Below, piece after piece: positions 52,206 through 62,049 of a stretch of 64,000 nucleotides of DNA; position 1 is the stretch's first letter, and every line of letters begins with the position of its first letter. The stretch covers positions 62,001-126,000 of the forward strand of contig JADKJL010000004.1 of the NCBI GenBank assembly GCA_016721015.1. Direction: 5' to 3'. The stretch is from Lysobacterales bacterium. Lineage in GTDB: Bacteria; Pseudomonadota; Gammaproteobacteria; Xanthomonadales; Rhodanobacteraceae. A program made the position numbers and the translations under genes. A model generated the notes under the pieces. The model did not search any database. It was not told the DNA's origin and was given only the letters and a program-made list of their open reading frames with translations.

Positions 52206-55072
52206 CCGACATCGATCCGCAGCCCGGCCAAAGCCGGGATCCAGCGCTCGAACTTTTCGCGCAGTGGTGCGACCTCGACGCCGCGGCACGCAGCGGATTT
52301 CTCGATCGTATCGCCAGCGTGGATGCCGGCATGCACGCACGCCTGCGGGCATTGATCCGTGCCGACCAGGATGCTGCTCAAGTCATGTTCCTGTCTGGTG
52401 ACGCGGTGCACGACGCGATATCGACGGAAGCGTCCGCGATCGAGCACGAGCAAGGTGGGCAGCGTGTCGGTGCCTGGATCCTCGAGCGCGTGCTCGGTAG
52501 CGGCGGCATGGGTCAGGTCTGGCTTGCACGGCGCAGCGATGGTCAGCATGAGGGGCTGGCGGCGATAAAGATGTTGCGCCGCGCGGTGGCCGACGTGATC
52601 GCGAATGAGCGTTTTTCCCAGGAGGGCCGCATCCTTTCGCGTCTCACCCACCCGCATATCGCGATGATGCTCGATGCGGGTTTCGGCGCTGATGGCCAGC
52701 GCTACATCGTGCTCGAATATCTGGACGGCGAGCGCATCGATCACTGGTGTGACGCGCATCGGCTTGATCTGGCCGCGCGCCTGCGCCTTTTCCTGCAGGT
52801 CTGCGCAGCGGTCGCCCACGCCCACGCCCATTTCATTGTGCACCGCGACCTGAAACCCTCGAACATCCTGGTCATCGGCGATGGCCAGGTGAAGTTGCTC
52901 GATTTCGGCATTGCCAAGCTGCTCGAAGCCGATGCTGCCGACCATGCGCAAATGACCGGCGAAGCGCTTGCGGCGCTCACGCCGGGTCACGCGGCGCCTG
53001 AGCAGATCATCGGCGGCTCGATCACGGTCGCGACCGATGTCTACGCGCTGGGCGTCATCCTCTTTGGCTTGCTCAGCGGGCGCCGGCCCCATGGCAGCAC
53101 CCAATCCAGTCCGCTGCAACTCGCGCGCGCGGTCGTCGATGGCGAACCGAGGCTGCTGTCGGTTTTCGAGGCATCGGATGACCTGGCGTCGATAGCCAGC
53201 GCTCGTCAGTCCACGCCCGAGCGTCTGCCCGCGCTGCTGCGCGGCGACCTCGAGATCATCGTCGCGAAGGCACTGAAAAAGGATCCGGCCGAGCGCTATG
53301 CCAGCGTGCAGGCATTCGCTGACGACGTACGCAGCCACCTGGAGCATCGTCCGATCGCCGTGCGTGCCGACAGCATCCTGTATCGGCTGCGCAAATTTTC
53401 GCGTCGCAATGCGCTGGCCGTGGCTGCGGCTGCCGTGCTCGCCTTTGTCATGCTCGGCAGTGCCGTGGGTCTGGCGCTTGCCGCGCGGCGCACGGCGCAT
53501 GAGGCCCAAGCCACCCTGGCGGTAAAGAACTTCCTGTTCAGTCTGTTCAGTGCGGTCGATCCTACCGAAGCCAAGGGCAGGGCGATCAGCGTGCGCGAGC
53601 TGCTCGATCGCGGCCGCGACCGGCTGCAGACCGAAACCCAGGATGATCCTGCACTCAAGGCGGAATTGCAGGCAGTGCTTGGACGCATCTACTCGCAACT
53701 CGGTCTGTATGCCCAGGCGCGCGATTTGCAGCAGCAGGCTGTGTCCGCACTCAAGCAGGGAGTCGATACACCGCTGCGTCGCGCGCAAGCCGGGATCGAC
53801 CTCGCCAATACGCTGCGCGAACTCGGCGAGCTCGATGCCGCGAGCGCCGCCGTGGATGATGCTGACTTGCAGTTGCAGGGCAGTTCCGAAGCGCAGGTGC
53901 CCGATCGCGCCCGCGTGTTGAATGCACGCAGCAAGATCGCCGTGTCGCGCCGTGATTTCGCCGAGGCCGGGAAGCTCGCCGATGCGGCGGTGGCGCTGGC
54001 CCGACGCGAGCCGGTTAATTCCTATTTGCTGGCCGACAGCCTGTGGAACGCTGGCAGCGCTGCGTGGGGGCTAAAGCGCCTTGATCAGGCCGAAGTCGAT
54101 TATCGCGAGTCGCTGCGCCTGATGACGCTGAGCCAGGGCGGCGACAGTCCGCGCGTCGGTCTGCTGCACGGCAATCTGGCCATGGTCATGCGCAGTGGCT
54201 CGCATTTCGGCGAGGCGCTAGCGGAGGCGCAACGCGGGCTCGCGATTGATCTGGCCGCGCTTGGACCGGACCATCCGCGCGTGCTCAACGATCGTGGCAA
54301 CCTGGGATTGACCGAGTATCACCTGGGCCATTACAGGCAGGCACGCGAACTGCTTGAAAGCGCCGCGAAATCGCAGCGCGAGCAGTCCGGAGCGGATGAT
54401 CCCGCCCTGGCCGGAACGCTGATCAATCTCGGCATGGTCCTCATTGAATTGCGCGATCTGGCCGGCGCAGAAGATGTCTTGTCCAGATCACTGCAGATCT
54501 GGACGCGCCGCTATGGACGCGAATTTCCCGGCGCCCAGGCTGCCTTGGCCGGCCTCGGTACCGTCAATCTGCTTCGTGGCCGCCTGGATCAGGCGCGCGT
54601 GCAGCTGGATGAGGTGCAGGCTGTCGATGCAAAACGAGGTGAGGACGACGACTATTCGCTCTACCAATGGCGTGGCGAACTACAGCGACTAGGCGGCGAC
54701 CCGCAAGCCGCTGTCGCGATCGAGCGTGATGGACTGGAGCGAGCGCGCCGCGATACGGGCGAGCACAGTCGCTACACCGCGCTGAGCCATCATTACCTCG
54801 GGCTCGCCCTGCGCGATGGCGGAGATCGCACCGCTGCGATTGCCGAATTGCGCGGCGCATTGAAGTCCTTCGAATACATTCCCGGCGCCGAGCACCCGTG
54901 GGCAGCGACCACGCGCCTCGAATTGGCACGCTTGCTGGCGATGAAACCGGAGACGCGAGCCGAGGCGCGCCGGCTCGCGACCGAGGCCCTATCGATCCGC
55001 ACAGAGTTTCTCGCTTCCGGGGACCCGCGGATCGACGAAGCACGCTCGATGCTGGTCAAGCAGCCGGACTGA
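52202..55072 (+). CDS. Transmembrane Ser/Thr protein kinase with TPR repeats
   Basis: 956 residues. Kinase domain about 90-390: G-loop GSGGMGQV (99-106), Lys123, HRDLKPSN with Asp216, DFG at 234-236, and APEQI. One transmembrane segment lies at about 405-432 (ALAVAAAAVLAFVMLGSAVG). The C-terminal half (about 440-950) is a series of TPR units (repeated A-x-x-L-x-x and Y patterns, QARDLLQ-type helices), predicted outside the cytoplasm. It is translationally coupled to the ECF sigma gene. Kinase-controlled ECF activation is inferred from known pairs of this group. Confidence 0.93.
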   Translation: MTDIDPQPGQSRDPALELFAQWCDLDAAARSGFLDRIASVDAGMHARLRALIRADQDAAQVMFLSGDAVHDAISTEASAIEHEQGGQRVGAWILERVLGSGGMGQVWLARRSDGQHEGLAAIKMLRRAVADVIANERFSQEGRILSRLTHPHIAMMLDAGFGADGQRYIVLEYLDGERIDHWCDAHRLDLAARLRLFLQVCAAVAHAHAHFIVHRDLKPSNILVIGDGQVKLLDFGIAKLLEADAADHAQMTGEALAALTPGHAAPEQIIGGSITVATDVYALGVILFGLLSGRRPHGSTQSSPLQLARAVVDGEPRLLSVFEASDDLASIASARQSTPERLPALLRGDLEIIVAKALKKDPAERYASVQAFADDVRSHLEHRPIAVRADSILYRLRKFSRRNALAVAAAAVLAFVMLGSAVGLALAARRTAHEAQATLAVKNFLFSLFSAVDPTEAKGRAISVRELLDRGRDRLQTETQDDPALKAELQAVLGRIYSQLGLYAQARDLQQQAVSALKQGVDTPLRRAQAGIDLANTLRELGELDAASAAVDDADLQLQGSSEAQVPDRARVLNARSKIAVSRRDFAEAGKLADAAVALARREPVNSYLLADSLWNAGSAAWGLKRLDQAEVDYRESLRLMTLSQGGDSPRVGLLHGNLAMVMRSGSHFGEALAEAQRGLAIDLAALGPDHPRVLNDRGNLGLTEYHLGHYRQARELLESAAKSQREQSGADDPALAGTLINLGMVLIELRDLAGAEDVLSRSLQIWTRRYGREFPGAQAALAGLGTVNLLRGRLDQARVQLDEVQAVDAKRGEDDDYSLYQWRGELQRLGGDPQAAVAIERDGLERARRDTGEHSRYTALSHHYLGLALRDGGDRTAAIAELRGALKSFEYIPGAEHPWAATTRLELARLLAMKPETRAEARRLATEALSIRTEFLASGDPRIDEARSMLVKQPD

Positions 55073-55247
55073 GGCGCGATCCCACAGCCCGCAATTCCAG
55101 CCGGGCATGCGAAAACCGCAGGCACCGATGATCCCTTTTCCCGCCCCTTTACGTTTGTCTTGCGGACAGCGGATCGGGCGGATACAGAAAGCGCCTGTTG
55201 CCGTCGGGTTGATTCATTCGCTCTCTCTGCCCATTCAGGAGTTGATC

Positions 55248-55739
55248 ATGAACACGTGTGCCTCAAAGACGGTGTTTCTGGGATTGCTGCTGCTCGCTTC
55301 GACCGGCGCCTTCGCCGCCGACAAGGTTTCCGGCACGGTTGCCTTGAAATCGTTCTCGGCTGCGATAAAGCACGCCTACATGGTGCGCAGCCCGGATGAA
55401 ATGGACTCCAACGCAAGCATCCTGCGCCTGTATCTTTCGAGCGCCGACATCGGCGCCGCGATCAAGGCCTGCAAGACCCTTTCATGCGCCGATGCCGCGC
55501 TGACCGATGGTGCCATGGTCGACTACAGCGAAGCATCCCACCTCGGCTACGCCGTGCGTCTGAACGGCGAGCGTGCGCAATACTCCGGCGGCACGGATGG
55601 CGGAGCTTTCACTCTGACCACGAACACGCCCGATCACCTCGCCGGCAAGCTGCATATCGATGACAGCGCGATGGACGGCGCCAAAGTCGATGCGGACTTC
55701 GATCTTGGTCTGACCAATACGTTCAAGAGTGTGCGCTAG
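55248..55739 (+). CDS. Small exported protein of unknown function
   Basis: 163-residue secreted protein. The signal peptide is MNTCASKTVFLGLLLLAS then TGAFA. The mature part is a mixed alpha/beta domain with two cysteines close together (ACKTLSCADA) likely to pair, and a beta-rich C-terminal half (AGKLHIDDSAMDGAKVDAD). AGGAG precedes the ATG. No domain was recognised. It follows the sigma-kinase unit by 175 bases and could be one of its targets, which is only a guess. Confidence 0.7.
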   Translation: MNTCASKTVFLGLLLLASTGAFAADKVSGTVALKSFSAAIKHAYMVRSPDEMDSNASILRLYLSSADIGAAIKACKTLSCADAALTDGAMVDYSEASHLGYAVRLNGERAQYSGGTDGGAFTLTTNTPDHLAGKLHIDDSAMDGAKVDADFDLGLTNTFKSVR

Positions 55740-56145
55740 TCCGTCAAACGTTGATCACGTGGCCATGCGACGAATGGACAGGTTCGGATGAGCTTAAGGC
55801 AACGCTGATTAAGTGGCGCAGCCGTCACGACACCTGTCTGCGTGCAGATCGCGGCGCGCTGACGCTGATGGACTGGCCGTCCTTCAAGGCAGCGCAACAA
55901 AGAAATGCGCGCAGACAGGTATCGCCTAACCGATTGTTTTTACTAAAACAGGTGGCATCCAGAAGGTCCGCCAGCCGCACTGCGCGGCTTGTCAAGGCAA
56001 CCAGCCTTCACTTCGCCACGCAGCACGACTGGCGAACCTTCTGAATGCCATGACGGTTGTGCCACTTAATCAGCGTTGCCTTAAACGGCGTGCCCGCACG
56101 CATCGACTATTTCGGCAAGAAGGTGACCACGATGCGAGCGCCAGA
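55740..56145. other. Intergenic stretch occupied mostly by a fold-back element
   Basis: 406 bases without a credible gene. A 97-codon open frame at 55751-56044 runs through both the repeat arm and the loop, and has no ribosome site or family similarity. Most of the stretch is the inverted-repeat element at 55794-56084. Confidence 0.65.
55794..56084. mobile_element. 291-bp fold-back/MITE-like element with 24-bp terminal inverted repeats
   Basis: Terminal arms 55794-55817 and 56061-56084 are perfect 24-base inverted repeats beginning TTAAGGCAACGC. They continue as an imperfect match for about 13 more bases. A second nested inverted repeat ACCTGTCTGCG / CGCAGACAGGT lies at 55832-55842 and 55910-55920. 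No transposase is encoded. The ends read TTAA, so a target duplication cannot be told from the palindrome. It is probably a non-autonomous element mobilised in trans. Confidence 0.65.
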
Positions 56146-57999
56146 ATGAGAACGCGCGAATTCGCCATGAGGAGTGCTCTAATCTGGAGCATTCTCGTCG
56201 CCGTATCCGCTTCCGCCCAGGAGCTGGTCTTTTCGACCGGCGACGATGTGTCGGGGCCTTCCGCGCTGGTCGTATTCCCCGATCTCGGTGCCGGTATCGA
56301 CGGACAGACCCCGATCTACGTCCTTCCGACCCTGCCCGATGTGATCAATCCACACGGGTTCACTCTGATCGGATCAACCATGGCCGTGGCCGGCAAGATT
56401 CCCGGGTTCCAGACACCGAGAGTTGGCGTCGACATCATCGACATCGCCACGGCGAGTCTGATCGCATCGTTCAACCCGGGCGGAGCCAACAATACGGACT
56501 ACAAAGGGCTAGGGACGCTGATCGTCAATCCGGCCGGCAGTCATGTCCTGCTTGCAAGTGGCACGGTACCCCTGGGCGTCAACAGCAGCAAACTGTGGGT
56601 AGTGCCGACGCCACTGTCGGAGTTCTCGGTCGCATCCGAGATCCTCAGCATGCCGGGCAATTTCGGCACCGCGCAGACGCATGCGATTGCATTCGACTCG
56701 CTTACCGGTCGCGCCTATGTCGCGCACACGGCCGGGGTCACCGCGATCGATCCGCCCTACGCTGCCATCGACATCGCCTACACGATCACGCTGCCGACCG
56801 TGTTCGAGGCGAATGGGGGATTGTCCCGCTCGATAGCCTTGTCTCCGGATAGCTCGACTTTGCTGCTGACCAGCGGGGGTGCGAATCCCGGCCAGAACGT
56901 CGTGACGATTATCCATGCCCCGTTCTCGGCGGCCAGTGCCCATGAAGAGTTGACTGTGGACCATGCTTCGCAATTGCGTGCGATCGCGTTCACGCCGGAT
57001 GGCAGCCGCGCGCTGGCAGTCGACGCAGTTGCCACATTCGGCCGCGGCCAGGTCTTCGCCATTGCCGCGCCGTTCAGTGCGAGCTCGGCCGTCGAGTGGT
57101 TGCGCTTGCCTGTCGTTGGACAGAACAACGGTGGCTTCGAGGATATCGATATCAGTCCCGACGGCAGCAAGGCCGCGCTCGGCGGCGGCTGCGCCGGCGA
57201 TGGCTGTCCGCTGGTCGTGCTGCATGCGCCATTCACCGAGACCGGGGTCACGGTGGAGACGATGAACGTGCCGCAGTTCGGCTACCCCTATGGCAATGCC
57301 GGCCGTGGTGCGGGCACCGCGCACTTCTGGCCGACACCGACATCGCCTCAGCCACAAATATCGATCGACCGACTCTCGCTGACTGAAGGTAACAGCGGTA
57401 CCCGGTTAGCCGTGTTCACGGTCTCGCTTTCCAATCCGTCCACGCAGACCGTGAGCGTCGACTACGCGACCCAGGACAGCACTGCGCAGGCCGGCAGCGA
57501 CTACACGGCCGTCGCCGGCACCCTGAGTTTCGCTCCCGGCCAAACGCGGCGAACCATTTCCGTACCCGTCATCGGTGATGGCGTCGCCGAGCCGGACGAA
57601 CGCTTTCACATTGGACTCGGCAATCCGCTGAATGCGAGCCTGCTCCCTCAGGCGAACCAGACGAACGGCCCCGACGGCGCATGCATCATCGTCGACGACG
57701 ACAGCAGCAGTGCGTACATCGCGACGGATTCACCATTGCCCGATGCGGCCGTCGGCGCGCCCTATGCGCAGCCCTTCACCGCTGTCGGTACGATGTCAGC
57801 CTTGAGCTGGGGTGTGGCGGATCCGAATGCCGAGCTTCCCGGTGGCCTCGCCATGGATGCGGCGACCGGCGTGCTCAGTGGCGTGCCGGCCCACGCGGGC
57901 TCGTACTACTTCCACGTCTATCTGGCTGGCCTCAACATCAGTCGCGAATATCACCTGATCGTGCGCAACGATCGCATCTTTGCGAACGGCTTCGACTGA
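56146..57999 (+). CDS. Exported beta-propeller/Calx-beta protein with C-terminal NGFD motif
   Basis: 617-residue secreted protein. A signal peptide (about residues 8-24) precedes YncE-like WD/propeller repeats to about residue 415 (IALSPDSSTLLLTSGG, IAFTPDGSRALAVDA, DISPDGSKAALGG). A Calx-beta domain follows (about 425-520, LTEGNSGTRLAVFTVSLSNP, GSDYTAVAGTLSFAPGQ). A putative Ig domain of the He_PIG type (AATGVLSGVPAHAGSYYFHV) leads to the end RIFANGFD. The same terminal pattern occurs in the next gene. ATG at 56146 is chosen; 56167 is an alternative. Function unknown, probably cell-surface or extracellular. Confidence 0.82.
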   Translation: MRTREFAMRSALIWSILVAVSASAQELVFSTGDDVSGPSALVVFPDLGAGIDGQTPIYVLPTLPDVINPHGFTLIGSTMAVAGKIPGFQTPRVGVDIIDIATASLIASFNPGGANNTDYKGLGTLIVNPAGSHVLLASGTVPLGVNSSKLWVVPTPLSEFSVASEILSMPGNFGTAQTHAIAFDSLTGRAYVAHTAGVTAIDPPYAAIDIAYTITLPTVFEANGGLSRSIALSPDSSTLLLTSGGANPGQNVVTIIHAPFSAASAHEELTVDHASQLRAIAFTPDGSRALAVDAVATFGRGQVFAIAAPFSASSAVEWLRLPVVGQNNGGFEDIDISPDGSKAALGGGCAGDGCPLVVLHAPFTETGVTVETMNVPQFGYPYGNAGRGAGTAHFWPTPTSPQPQISIDRLSLTEGNSGTRLAVFTVSLSNPSTQTVSVDYATQDSTAQAGSDYTAVAGTLSFAPGQTRRTISVPVIGDGVAEPDERFHIGLGNPLNASLLPQANQTNGPDGACIIVDDDSSSAYIATDSPLPDAAVGAPYAQPFTAVGTMSALSWGVADPNAELPGGLAMDAATGVLSGVPAHAGSYYFHVYLAGLNISREYHLIVRNDRIFANGFD

Positions 58000-58233
58000 A
58001 ACCACGAAGATCGCCCGGCATGGCTTGCGCGGGCGCCAAGCTGAGCGCATGCGTTCGAGCTGACCCTGCAATGAGCCGCCGTGCTCGCCGACGGCCTGCG
58101 ACCGACATCGCCGAACGGGGTCGAAGCGCCTCGATTTCTCGCAGATCAATCGGAATCGTCATCTCCGATCGCGGTCGTGATCTCTTTTCGCGCCGTAATT
58201 CGTCTGTCTGTCCAGCAACGTGGAGGACGACGA

Positions 58234-59283
58234 ATGAAAAATCAGTATCACCGCAGTTTCCTGATGTTGTCGGCATGGATTCTTGCCATGGTATCGACCG
58301 ACGCGAGTGCGGCCTTGTTCTGCGTGAACACGGTCGCCACCCTTCAGTCCGCGCTGACCACCTCAGGGACCAACGGCCAGGACGACCAGATCAACATTGT
58401 CGCCGGCACCTATTCGCTCGGTGCTGCCGGCCTGCAGTTCGGTTCGAGCGAAGCGAACAGCCTGACGATCTTCGGCGGCTACACGGCCGGTTGCGCGCAA
58501 CTGACGTCGGCAGCAACGAAACTGGATGGCCAGAGCTTGCAGCGCCCGTTGCGGATAATCCAGAACTCCACATCGAACTCGGCCAGCGTTCATGTCGAAC
58601 GCCTGACCTTCATCAGCGGTCACGCCTCCAGCGAGACCGGTGGCGGATTGGAGGTGGTCACGACTAACGCCGAAGTGCGCATCGAATCCAGTCGCTTTCT
58701 GGCCAATCATGCCGAGATTGCATCCGGTGCGCTGTTCGTCAACACCAATGGATTGATCCGCCTGCGCAACAATCTCTTTTTCCTCAATGACGCCACGAAT
58801 ATCGGCGCGCTCCAACTGTTGACCGGCAACAGTGTCGCCTACATCACCGGCAATACCTTCGTCAGCAACAGCACTGCGACGACCAATGGAGTCGGCGCCG
58901 TCAATGTGGGCAGCACGACCGGCACGCACTTCTGGTTCTGCAACAATATCCTGTGGAACAACAACGCGAATGGTGGTGCCGACCTGTATGCGTCTGCGGC
59001 CGTGGTTCTGCGCAACAACGACATCGGCGTGCTCGCCGGGGTGGCGCCGGATCCGATGAGCCAGCTCAATCAGAATGTCGATCCGCAGTTCGCCTCGTGC
59101 AGCGGCTTTCTCTGTTTCAGTTTCGAACTCCAGCGCGCATCGGCCCTGGTGGATGCAGGTGACGACGCGCCACCGGATGGCACCGGATCGTTTGATCTTG
59201 CCGGCAAGCTGCGCAGGATCGGAGCGCACGTCGATATCGGTGCGTACGAGCAGGATGTGCTGTTCCGCGACGGCTTCGACTAG
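58234..59283 (+). CDS. Exported parallel beta-helix protein with C-terminal DGFD motif
   Basis: 349-residue secreted protein. Signal peptide MKNQYHRSFLMLSAWILAMV then STDASA. The body is a right-handed beta-helix of the pectate-lyase/polymorphic-outer-membrane type (IFGGYTAGC, repeated N-x-T/F rungs, FCNNILWNNNANGG). The end is QDVLFRDGFD, like the preceding gene. GGAGGA lies six bases before the ATG. Asn/Ser-rich composition is typical of adhesin-like helices. Substrate or binding partner unknown. Confidence 0.82.
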   Translation: MKNQYHRSFLMLSAWILAMVSTDASAALFCVNTVATLQSALTTSGTNGQDDQINIVAGTYSLGAAGLQFGSSEANSLTIFGGYTAGCAQLTSAATKLDGQSLQRPLRIIQNSTSNSASVHVERLTFISGHASSETGGGLEVVTTNAEVRIESSRFLANHAEIASGALFVNTNGLIRLRNNLFFLNDATNIGALQLLTGNSVAYITGNTFVSNSTATTNGVGAVNVGSTTGTHFWFCNNILWNNNANGGADLYASAAVVLRNNDIGVLAGVAPDPMSQLNQNVDPQFASCSGFLCFSFELQRASALVDAGDDAPPDGTGSFDLAGKLRRIGAHVDIGAYEQDVLFRDGFD

Positions 59284-59498
59284 GTGTGTACGGGAGCGCC
59301 ATCACGGCTGCGGCTCACGCGGGTGATGCCCCCGCCTTGCGCTTTTGCCCTTGTTCGGACCCTCGATGTCGATCGGGGCGGGTGTGACATCGCAATCGTG
59401 TCGGTGGTATCCGCCGCGTCGAGGGCGGTGCGGACTGCTGGCGGCCGCCCATGCTTGGCGGTCACCGGCCCAGCAATGATTTTGAGTCGGAGCCAGTG

Positions 59499-62030
59499 AT
59501 GTCAGCAAACCCTTTTCGTGAATTCGCTCTGATGGCGCTGGTCGTCGCAGCGGCGGTGACTGGCCTGCATTCTTCCGCCGCCTATGCCTTGGAAGTCTAC
59601 TGCGTGGCTACCGCGGACGAGCTTGACTATGCCTATCGTCGCAGCGACCACGGCGACGTCGAGATCCATATCGTGCAAGGTCTCTATGATCTCGAAAACA
59701 CGGGTCTCGACGCCAACGTCAGCTACTACCCGAACGGCAGTTCGCGAATGACCCTGCGCGGTGGCTACACGGCCGGTTGCGGTGCGCGAACCGCCAATCC
59801 GGATACGACACGGCTCTACAGTATCGGGGCCGCCGGGCATGCCTCGGTGCGCTTTGGCAGTTTTGGTGATCTTGTTCTGGAATCGGTGAAGATTTTCCTG
59901 ACCGATGGTGTCGAACTGTGGACGACACATAGCCTGACCCTGCGCAATGATCGCTTCGAGGGCAATCGAACCGATCCCACCCGATTCGCGCGATCCGAGG
60001 CCGTGCACGCATTAGGCCCGAGCGTGCGCATCGAGCAAAGCATTTTCGACCACAACGCTGCAGCGGGTTGCGCCTTGCTGCTTGATACCGACGAAACCCT
60101 GCCGTTTCCGGTGACCTTGGCCAGCGTGGTCAATTCGGTGTTCGCCGATGGCAGCGGCCCCGGCCTCTGCCTGCGCTCCGAATTCCCGGCTGGCATCGAT
60201 GGCACCAGCACCGTGCTGTCGATGTACAACACGATCCTCTGGAACAATACAGGCGGCGACCTGGTCACGCGTGGCTCGCCGCACATCAACCTGTTAAACA
60301 ATATCTACCACGCAGCTTCATTTCAGCCCGCTCCGCAGAGTGCCCCGTCGGCAACGATCGACGCGGATCCCCTGTTCTCGGATCCGCTGAATGCCAACTA
60401 CTTCATCCAATTTGGTTCGCCTGCCGTCAACAGCGGATCGCAGGTCCAGCCTGGCGGTTTTCCAGCGACCGACCTGATCGATGATCCGAGAATCGTCGGT
60501 TCGCGCATCGACCGCGGCGCTTACGAAACCATCGTCGACGATACCGTGGTCAGCACGGTGACTTCGGTGTCCGATACGCTGGCCAACCCAGCGCTGGGCA
60601 CACTGAGACGAGCCATCATCGACGCCAATGCCAGCGGTTTTCGCGTGATCCGTTTCAACTTGCCCGGCGCCTGCTCGACGCACCTGATCAACCTGCTCGC
60701 GCCATTGCCGGATCTGGCGGTGAGCCTGCATATCGACGGCTATTCGCAACCGGGAAGTTCGCCGAACAGTCTCAACGTCGGCAACAATGCGGTGCCCTGC
60801 GTGGCCTTCGTCGGCGACGGCAATACCGATCACGCCTTGAGGGTTCCGTTCGGCAGTGGTGTTCGTCTCGAAGTCGATGGCGTTGCCTTCGGCGGCTTCG
60901 ACGTCGGCGCACTCCGCTTGTCCGGCGGCTCGTCGCACTATGTCTGGGGCAACCAGTTCGGCGGCAGCCTTGGCGGCTCGGCCCTCGGCAACAATGCCGT
61001 CAATATCCTGATCGGCGGCAGTTCGCTCAACAGCACGATTGGTGGCAGCGATCCGCCACTGGCCAACCTGATCAACGGCGCATTCCAGTACGGCGTTTCA
61101 ATCGTCGTCAATGGCGCCGGCAGCAATTCAAGCGGCAACCAGATCATCGGCAACTTCGTTGGTGCCGGCGCCGACGGCAATGACTTCGCCGCCAACGGCA
61201 CCGGAATCTTCGTGCAGACAGATCACAACACGATCACCGGCAATCTGATCTCGGGGAACAATTTTGACGGCGTCGAACTGAGCGGCGCTGGCGCCACCGG
61301 CAACTTCATCGGTGCCAACTCGATCGGCGTGAAAGGGGGTTTCGTGCTGTGCGGCCCTCTGCCACTGCCGGCGTGCACGCCCGACCAGTACGCGCTGCCG
61401 AATGGTCGTTACGGTCTCGTTGACGACTTTGGCGCCAGCGCCAATACGATCAACGCCAACGAGATCGCCACCAATGTCCAGGCCGGCGTCTATCTCTCCA
61501 GCGGACTGGCCAATGGACTTGGCAACAGTCTGCTCAGCAACAGCATCCACGACAACGGCGGCCTCGGTATCGATCTCGGCAACTTCGGCGAGGACACGAA
61601 TGACAACGATGGCAATCCGAATGCCCTCAACTACCCTAATCGCGGCCTCAATCACCCCTTGATCGCAATTCCCGGAGGCGGGCGCCATCGCGGTGCGATT
61701 GCCGGGGCGCTGGCGTCGATCAACGGCAATTACCTGATTCAGGCATTTGCCAACAATGCCTGTGACGCCTCCGGCTATGGCGAGGGACGCTGGTTGCTCG
61801 GCACGCTGCCGGTCACCATCAGCAACCAGAATGCGGGTGGCAACGGCAGCGTGATCTTCAACGTGCCACTGAACTGGACGGGTGATCTGAGCAATCGAGC
61901 GATCACCCTGATTGCCCGGGATGTCGCGGGCAACACATCCGAATTCTCGCAGTGCTCGGCGTACACCTGCGACACGATCTTCAAGCAGGGTGTCGATGAT
62001 GCGATCGCCGAGTCCTGCCCGGCGCCATGA
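59499..62030 (+). CDS. Large exported parallel beta-helix protein
   Basis: 843-residue secreted protein. Signal peptide about residues 1-30 (MALVVAAAVTGLHSSAAYA). It has two beta-helix parts. The first resembles the preceding gene (RGGYTAGCGARTA, NTILWNNTGG, SRIDRGAYE) and the second has periodic right-handed helix rungs (NTITGNLISGNNFDGVELSG, NANEIATNVQAGVYLSSG). Near the C-terminus is CDTIFKQGVDD, a variant of the FxxGFD ending, followed by 11 more residues. GGAG precedes the ATG. It appears to be a paralogue, probably surface-exposed or released. Confidence 0.82.
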   Translation: MSANPFREFALMALVVAAAVTGLHSSAAYALEVYCVATADELDYAYRRSDHGDVEIHIVQGLYDLENTGLDANVSYYPNGSSRMTLRGGYTAGCGARTANPDTTRLYSIGAAGHASVRFGSFGDLVLESVKIFLTDGVELWTTHSLTLRNDRFEGNRTDPTRFARSEAVHALGPSVRIEQSIFDHNAAAGCALLLDTDETLPFPVTLASVVNSVFADGSGPGLCLRSEFPAGIDGTSTVLSMYNTILWNNTGGDLVTRGSPHINLLNNIYHAASFQPAPQSAPSATIDADPLFSDPLNANYFIQFGSPAVNSGSQVQPGGFPATDLIDDPRIVGSRIDRGAYETIVDDTVVSTVTSVSDTLANPALGTLRRAIIDANASGFRVIRFNLPGACSTHLINLLAPLPDLAVSLHIDGYSQPGSSPNSLNVGNNAVPCVAFVGDGNTDHALRVPFGSGVRLEVDGVAFGGFDVGALRLSGGSSHYVWGNQFGGSLGGSALGNNAVNILIGGSSLNSTIGGSDPPLANLINGAFQYGVSIVVNGAGSNSSGNQIIGNFVGAGADGNDFAANGTGIFVQTDHNTITGNLISGNNFDGVELSGAGATGNFIGANSIGVKGGFVLCGPLPLPACTPDQYALPNGRYGLVDDFGASANTINANEIATNVQAGVYLSSGLANGLGNSLLSNSIHDNGGLGIDLGNFGEDTNDNDGNPNALNYPNRGLNHPLIAIPGGGRHRGAIAGALASINGNYLIQAFANNACDASGYGEGRWLLGTLPVTISNQNAGGNGSVIFNVPLNWTGDLSNRAITLIARDVAGNTSEFSQCSAYTCDTIFKQGVDDAIAESCPAP

Positions 62031-62049
62031 CCAGCGAACGCCTTCGAGC

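Noticed and set aside
55751..56044. 97-codon open frame inside the fold-back element
   Set aside because: No ribosome site, runs through the inverted-repeat arm, and shows no family pattern; a decayed remnant cannot be excluded.
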